Source of the DNA: CBDBUR01 sp965212075
GTDB lineage: Bacteria; Pseudomonadota; Alphaproteobacteria; JAPOUT01; G958296285
Reading direction: 5' to 3'
Length of the DNA: 64,000 bases
Assembly: GCA_965212075.1 (NCBI GenBank)
Contig: OZ243043.1
Span: forward strand, 1,426,001 to 1,490,000
Shown: piece by piece, positions 59,648 through 64,000 of the stretch
How positions within the stretch are numbered: position 1 is the stretch's first letter
Layout: each line of letters starts with the position of its first letter
The notes under the pieces: generated by a model
The model's database searches: none
The model's input: only the letters and a program-made list of their open reading frames with translations
What the model was told of the DNA's origin: nothing
Program-made: the position numbers and the translations under genes

Positions 59648-60087
59648 ATCATAGGGATGGCGCGGTCATAGATGTTTCGGCGCGGCAATGCTGGGAGAGG
59701 CTTCAACAGGAGAAAAAAAGCGTCTTAATTGATGTGCGCACACAGGCCGAATGGACCTATGTCGGTGTGCCCGATCTGACGCCTTTGCAGCACGAAGATT
59801 TTCAACAGCCTCTTTTTGTGCAGTGGCGGCATTTGGGCGCGCCGCAGCCGGATCCGAATTTTGCTTCATCTTTGACGGCTTTGCTCAGCGGTGAGTCGGC
59901 GCAGCCTTTGTTTTTTTTATGCCGCTCCGGCCAGCGTTCGCGCGCCGCCGCCGAGGTGATGGCGCAGCAAGGCTTTTCCGCCTGTTTTAATGTCGCTGAC
60001 GGATTTGAGGGCGGCGTAGATAAACATGGTCATCGCGGGCAAAAAACCGGCTGGAAGGCCTCAGGGTTGCCTTGGAGACAAACATAG
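59644..60087 (+). CDS. Rhodanese-like domain protein
   Basis: 147 residues from ATG 59644, set by AAGGGGG upstream. Single rhodanese domain: LIDVRTQAEWTYVGVPDL and the active loop CRSGQRSRAAAEVM with the catalytic Cys near residue 97, then NVADGFEGGVDKHGHRG and a typical GWKASGLPW end. Likely a sulfurtransferase in the cytoplasm; the natural acceptor is unknown. Its stop codon lies within the first of four 13-bp repeats. dnaA follows 100 bases on. Confidence 0.92.
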   Translation: MNHRDGAVIDVSARQCWERLQQEKKSVLIDVRTQAEWTYVGVPDLTPLQHEDFQQPLFVQWRHLGAPQPDPNFASSLTALLSGESAQPLFFLCRSGQRSRAAAEVMAQQGFSACFNVADGFEGGVDKHGHRGQKTGWKASGLPWRQT

Positions 60088-60131
60088 CAAGTAAACACAG
60101 CAGGCAAACATGGCAGGCAAACACGGCAGGC
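60080..60131 (+). repeat. Four 13-bp tandem units between the rhodanese gene and dnaA
   Basis: Units aaacatagcaagt, aaacacagcaggc, aaacatggcaggc and aaacacggcaggc start at 60080, 60093, 60106 and 60119. Unit 1 includes the TAG stop of the rhodanese gene. Nine bases downstream an AATTAAA/TTTAATT inverted repeat (60140-60161) lies before the dnaA ribosome binding site. The array resembles iterons in form but not in any known sequence. Confidence 0.93.
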
Positions 60132-60187
60132 AGGCATAAAATTAAACAGAAAATTTTAATTGCAGATCAAAAGGGGGCAGGAGTTAG

Positions 60188-61744
60188 ATGACAAGAAATA
60201 AATCAGAAATTTCTGATGAATATCAAGACAATATCAGAAAAAGTCCTGAAGAAGGGCATAAAGAAAAAGGGGAAGGAAAAAGAGAAGAAAGAGGTTTTGA
60301 AGAATGGTCTGCGATCTCGTCTGCTTTGCGCGAGACCCTTGGTGCCGCAAAGTTTGAGCGCTGGCTGGCACCGCTCGCTTTTGGCCGCATTGATCATGAT
60401 CGCGTCATTCTTTATGCCGCAACGAAATTTCTTGCCAATTGGATCAGTGATCATTACGGCAATAGATTGCGTCAGCATTGGCAGCAAAAAATCCCCTCAA
60501 TTCTTCGCGTGGATATTGTTCCACGCGCTGATCTAGCGCAAAAATCTGCGGCGGGATCTGCGTCGGCGATGAAGCCGCCGACAGCCATCGCGAATGCGCC
60601 CGCGCCGGTGGAAACGCCGCTTGATCCCCGATTGGAATTTGAAAATTTTATCATCGGCGATGTGAACAAACTCGCTTATCATAGCGCGCGCGCCACCGCC
60701 GAGAGCTGCGCGGGCAGCCTTTCGGATGGGCTTTTGCATCACGGGCCTTTATTCATTCATGGTGATATTGGGCAGGGCAAAACGCATTTGCTTCATGCGA
60801 TCGCCAATTTTTTGCGCCGCACTGCCGGAAAAAACACCGGAAACAATGATCGCGCGCCGCGCCGCGTGATGAATCTGTCCGCCGAGCGATTCCGATATCA
60901 CTTTATCCGCTCTTTGCGCCGCGATGATATGATGGCGTTCAAACATATTTTTGGCGATATTGATGTGCTCATTATGGACGATCTGCAATTTTTGTCAGGC
61001 CGCGCAACGCAAAACGAATTCTTTCATATACTCAATACGATCCATGACAATCGCGGCCAGCTCATTTTGGCGGCGACGGCGCCGCCCGCCGCACTGGATA
61101 AATTGGATGCGCGCATTCGCTCAAGACTTGGCGGCGGTCTCGTCGTTGAGATTCATTCCGCCGATAATGCGCTCCGGCTTGATTTCCTGCGCGCCAAATT
61201 GCGCCGCCTTTCACCCAAGATAAACATCTCGCCGCTGCTGCCCAGCTTTCTCGCGCAGCACATCACTTGCAACATTCGCGAGCTTGAAGGCGCCCTCAAT
61301 CGGATCATCGCTCATGCGCATTACGCTTCAAAGCCCGTTGACATCGATCAGGCGCGCCTCATCCTGCGCGATCTGCTGCAGGCCGAGCAAAAAAGAATCA
61401 CGATCAGCGACATTCAGCGCAAAACCGCCAAATATTTTGATATCTCGCTCACCGATCTTCTGTCGGCGCGGCGCCAGCGCGCCATTGCGCGTCCGCGCCA
61501 GATCGCGATGTTCCTCGCCAAGCAGCTCACGCCACGCTCATTACCCGATATTGGCCGCCGCTTCGGCGGACGCGACCATACCACCGTCCTTCATGCGCTG
61601 CGCCGGATTGAAGCTCTGATCGCCAGCGATCGCCGCATTGAAAGCGACGTCGCCGCCTTGCGCCGCCAATGCCAGAGCGTCTCAGCCAAAGACGCAGCCG
61701 AAGATAGGCAGGATCAGCAGGAGCCGCCTCTGTCTCATTTTTGA
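60188..61744 (+). CDS. dnaA: Chromosomal replication initiator protein DnaA
   Basis: 518 residues, AGGAG before the ATG. Opens the replication origin. A charged leader of about 30 residues precedes domain I (WSAISSALRETLGAAKFERWLAPL); a variable linker around 115-145; AAA+ domain with Walker A GDIGQGKTH near 191-198 (relatives have GGVGLGKTH) and Walker B VLIMDDLQFLSG; domain IV with the DNA-binding signature GGRDHTTVLHALRRIE. Head of dnaA-dnaN-recF. Confidence 0.97.
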   Translation: MTRNKSEISDEYQDNIRKSPEEGHKEKGEGKREERGFEEWSAISSALRETLGAAKFERWLAPLAFGRIDHDRVILYAATKFLANWISDHYGNRLRQHWQQKIPSILRVDIVPRADLAQKSAAGSASAMKPPTAIANAPAPVETPLDPRLEFENFIIGDVNKLAYHSARATAESCAGSLSDGLLHHGPLFIHGDIGQGKTHLLHAIANFLRRTAGKNTGNNDRAPRRVMNLSAERFRYHFIRSLRRDDMMAFKHIFGDIDVLIMDDLQFLSGRATQNEFFHILNTIHDNRGQLILAATAPPAALDKLDARIRSRLGGGLVVEIHSADNALRLDFLRAKLRRLSPKINISPLLPSFLAQHITCNIRELEGALNRIIAHAHYASKPVDIDQARLILRDLLQAEQKRITISDIQRKTAKYFDISLTDLLSARRQRAIARPRQIAMFLAKQLTPRSLPDIGRRFGGRDHTTVLHALRRIEALIASDRRIESDVAALRRQCQSVSAKDAAEDRQDQQEPPLSHF

Positions 61745-61823
61745 TATACCCTTTTCAGCCATTCATGGCAGACTCACAAAATAGCGAATCACCAAAAGCG
61801 CCAGATTAGATATAAAGGTAAAA

Positions 61824-62975
61824 ATGAAAATCACCATTGAACATAGCGCGCTCATCAAAGCTCTGGGCACGGTTCAGGCCATCGTCGCCGGACAAACACG
61901 CACTTCGGTGCAAATTTTGAGCCACGTAATGATCGAGGCCGCTGACAATATATGCACCTTGACCACGACCGACCTTGAAATGCAGGTCAAAAATAGCCTG
62001 CCCGCCATCGTCACCGAAGCCGGACGCATCACCGTGCCGGTGCAGCTGCTCTTTGGCATCACCCGCGCTTTGCCCGAAGGCGCGCAGGTAGACCTCGCGC
62101 TCGGTGAAGATGGCCAGCTCACCCTCAAAGCGGGCAAATCGCGCTTCGCGCTGCACACTTTGCCCGCCGACGAATTTCCTGATCTTGCCGCTGGCGCGTT
62201 TCCTCACGAATTTGCCTTGCCCGCCGCCGCTCTGCGGAATTTGATTGAAAAAACCCGCTTCGCCATTTCCACCGATGAGGGGCGCTATTACCTCAATGGC
62301 ATTTATTTTCACCAGCCTAAAAAACCCAAAGATGTGCTGCGCGCCGTCGCCACCGATGGCTACCGACTCGCTCTGTGTGATGTCAAATTGCCCGAAGGCG
62401 CCGACGCTTTGCCCGGCGTGATCGTGCCGCGCAAAACCGTGGCCGAACTTCATCGCTTCATTGAAAATAGCGAAGAGCCGGTCACCATCAATCTTTCAAA
62501 GACGATGATCTGCTATTCATGTGAAGGCATGACGCTGACATCAAAAATCATAGATGGTTCTTTCCCTGATTATGCGCGCATCATTCCTGAGCAGAATGAG
62601 AAAGTTTTAACTATCGCCAATAAAGATTTCACTTTTGCTCTGCGCCGTGTCAATGCGGTTTTTGTCGATTCACCGCCGATGAGCACGCCATTGATCAAGC
62701 TTGCGCTTGATAAGAAGAAACTTTCTTTGTCCGGCGTTTGTTCGGGGCGCGGCTCGGCGCATGAAGATATTGATATAGATTATGAATCTGAGGCGATTGA
62801 AATTGGATTTAACCCCGATTTTCTGCTTGATATTACCGAGCGCATCGGCGAAAAAGTGCGCGTTGAAATGGCATCACCCGATGTCGCCGCAATTTTGCGC
62901 GACGCCGCGCCGCAAGAATCTCAAAATGAAAATTCCGGCAATACGCTTTATGTGTTGATGCCCATGCGTGTCTGA
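61824..62975 (+). CDS. dnaN: DNA polymerase III beta sliding clamp
   Basis: 383 residues. Ring-shaped processivity clamp. Three repeated clamp domains; MKITIEHSALIKALGTVQAIV at the start, ATDGYRLALCDVKLP in the second, and the C-terminal LYVLMPMRV typical of DnaN. AAAGG precedes the ATG. Follows dnaA by 79 bases and precedes recF by seven. Confidence 0.97.
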   Translation: MKITIEHSALIKALGTVQAIVAGQTRTSVQILSHVMIEAADNICTLTTTDLEMQVKNSLPAIVTEAGRITVPVQLLFGITRALPEGAQVDLALGEDGQLTLKAGKSRFALHTLPADEFPDLAAGAFPHEFALPAAALRNLIEKTRFAISTDEGRYYLNGIYFHQPKKPKDVLRAVATDGYRLALCDVKLPEGADALPGVIVPRKTVAELHRFIENSEEPVTINLSKTMICYSCEGMTLTSKIIDGSFPDYARIIPEQNEKVLTIANKDFTFALRRVNAVFVDSPPMSTPLIKLALDKKKLSLSGVCSGRGSAHEDIDIDYESEAIEIGFNPDFLLDITERIGEKVRVEMASPDVAAILRDAAPQESQNENSGNTLYVLMPMRV

Positions 62976-62982
62976 TCGCTTT

Positions 62983-64000
62983 ATGCTGTCGCCTGCGCGC
63001 AATTTACATGCTGATTCCGTCGGCCAGCCTATCTGGTTTTCTCAATTGAAGCTGACAGGATTTCGCATTCATCAAAAATTTGATCTATCTCTGCCGTCTT
63101 GCGCACCGGTTGTTCTGACCGGTCCCAATGGCGCGGGCAAGACTTCGTTGTTGGAGGCTTTGTCTTTGTTCGGACCTGGGCGCGGCTTGCGGCTGGCGCG
63201 CAACGAAAAACTCGTTCATGACGGCGACCAGACATCAAGCCAAAAATCTGGATGGCACGTTGCCGTCAAAATGTTTTGCCATGAAGCGGAATATCATATC
63301 GGCACGGGCTGCGTGCGCAAAGCGGACGACCGCTATAGCAAAGACCCGCGCCTCGCGCCGCGCCATCTGCGCATGAATGGCCGCCATATCTCCGCAGCTC
63401 ATCTTGCGCGTCATGTCAGATTGTTCTGGCTCACCCCCGCTATGACGCGCTTATTTGGCGAAGGGTCGCAGCGCAGCGCACGGCGGCGATTTATTGATCG
63501 GATCACGATGAGCTTTTTCCCCGATCACGCCGACCATCTGATTTTTTTTGAGCGCGCGCGCAAAGCGCGCCAATCTGTTTTGGCGCAATCTATGGCCGCG
63601 CCGCGCCGCGCTGATCAATGGCTGGCCGCGCTTGAAACGCAAATGGATGCGCATGGCACAGCGATCGCCCATGCGCGCCACCAGACGATTGAACAGCTCA
63701 ACACCCATATGGAGCAGCTCAAGCCCGAAATGTTCCCCGCCGCAAAATTGGCAATGATCGGCGATTTTGAAGAGCAATTTAAAGTTCAGGGGGCGCAAGC
63801 GCAAGACACGTCTTTTTATGCCGCTGCCCTCGCGCAGCGGCGCGCCTTTGACGCCGCCGCGCGCCGCGCAACATTTGGGCCGCATTGTGCGGATATGGAT
63901 TTGACGCATCTGCCGTCGGGCTTGAGCGCGCTGCATTGTTCGTCAGGTGAGATCAAGGCTTTGCTGGTTTCTCTTGTGCTGGCTTCGGCGCAGCTTGCCG
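62983..64000 (+). CDS. recF: DNA replication and repair protein RecF (3' end cut by window)
   Basis: 339 codons visible, open to the window end. The start ATG at 62983 is followed by a 20-residue leader and then WFSQLKLTGFRIHQKFDLSL. Walker A GPNGAGKTSLLEAL is near residues 46-53, with RHVRLFWLTPAMTRLFGEG and RRRFIDRITMSF following, and the ABC-signature-like CSSGEIKALLVSLVLA near the end of the visible part. Loads RecA at gaps with RecOR. The Walker B region is past the window edge. Confidence 0.94.
   Translation, partial: MLSPARNLHADSVGQPIWFSQLKLTGFRIHQKFDLSLPSCAPVVLTGPNGAGKTSLLEALSLFGPGRGLRLARNEKLVHDGDQTSSQKSGWHVAVKMFCHEAEYHIGTGCVRKADDRYSKDPRLAPRHLRMNGRHISAAHLARHVRLFWLTPAMTRLFGEGSQRSARRRFIDRITMSFFPDHADHLIFFERARKARQSVLAQSMAAPRRADQWLAALETQMDAHGTAIAHARHQTIEQLNTHMEQLKPEMFPAAKLAMIGDFEEQFKVQGAQAQDTSFYAAALAQRRAFDAAARRATFGPHCADMDLTHLPSGLSALHCSSGEIKALLVSLVLASAQLA

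Noticed and set aside
60080..60131. CRISPR array
   Set aside because: The 13-bp units are contiguous with no spacers and no cas genes are nearby.
1..64000. Mobile elements, prophage, rRNA or tRNA genes
   Set aside because: Every sizeable stretch is accounted for by core genes; no transposase, integrase, terminal repeats or cloverleaf-like sequence was seen.

Overview
This window is a gene-dense stretch of core chromosome from an alphaproteobacterium. The placement rests on gene content and order rather than on any single marker: a sequence of neighbours running mutS-glnD-murJ-trpS-usp-nifU-tsaB-fur-miaB-phoH-ybeY-corC-lnt-xre-metK-trmB-nusA-infB-rbfA-truB-rpsO-pnp, an Irr regulator beside fabA-fabB, and the ubiB-ubiE-mutM-rpsT-dnaA-dnaN-recF block, all of which are familiar from Hyphomicrobiales and Rhodospirillales-like genomes. 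The order within the class cannot be fixed from here. Complete biosynthetic genes (histidine, diaminopimelate, glutathione, CoA, cysteine) argue for a free-living, though compact, genome. I see no rRNA, tRNA, CRISPR array, transposase, phage gene or toxin-antitoxin pair.

Layout. 1-3757 (+): end of hisB, then hisH, hisA, hisF, hisE and coaA. 3752-12992 (mostly -): a PfkB sugar/nucleoside kinase, nth, [ogt on +], gpmA, dapB, a secreted nuclease, then the heat-shock genes dnaJ, dnaK, grpE, hrcA read leftwards. 13124-20267 (+ apart from one LpoA-like lipoprotein gene): rdgB, hemW, rsmI, yraN, gshB, comM. 20270-22543 (-): maeB. 22685-49191: one long + strand run of 23 confident genes, plus one short candidate ORF, covering DNA repair, nitrogen signalling, cell wall, tRNA modification, ribosome maturation, translation initiation and RNA decay. 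49204-58017 (- apart from irr): fabB, fabA, moeB-like, cysK, an Rrf2 regulator, dut, coaBC, ubiB, ubiE. 58053-64000 (+): mutM, rpsT, a roughly 350-bp AT-rich spacer, a rhodanese gene with an overlapping 16-codon leader ORF, dnaA, dnaN and the start of recF.

How it works together. Genes are tightly packed, often with ATGA or TAATG overlaps that imply translational coupling, and convergent pairs overlap or nearly touch, leaving no room for ordinary terminators. Non-ATG starts are frequent and several are set by a good ribosome binding site or by the chemistry of the product (mutM TTG, gshB TTG, fabA TTG, grpE GTG, the PfkB gene GTG). Several genes normally found inside these syntenic blocks in relatives (rph, rimI, rimP, ylxR) are not where expected.

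The most striking unexplained structure is not a gene. At more than twenty places there are short perfect or near-perfect head-to-tail duplications with units of 8 to 15 bp. They cluster at gene boundaries, frequently duplicating the ribosome binding site, the start codon or the stop codon, and where they fall inside genes the unit is 9, 12 or 15 bp so the frame is kept. The largest are five 15-bp copies in the tail of fabA and four 13-bp copies between the rhodanese gene and dnaA. I regard this as the best candidate in the window for something not described before. All calls are from reading the sequence; no database search was run.
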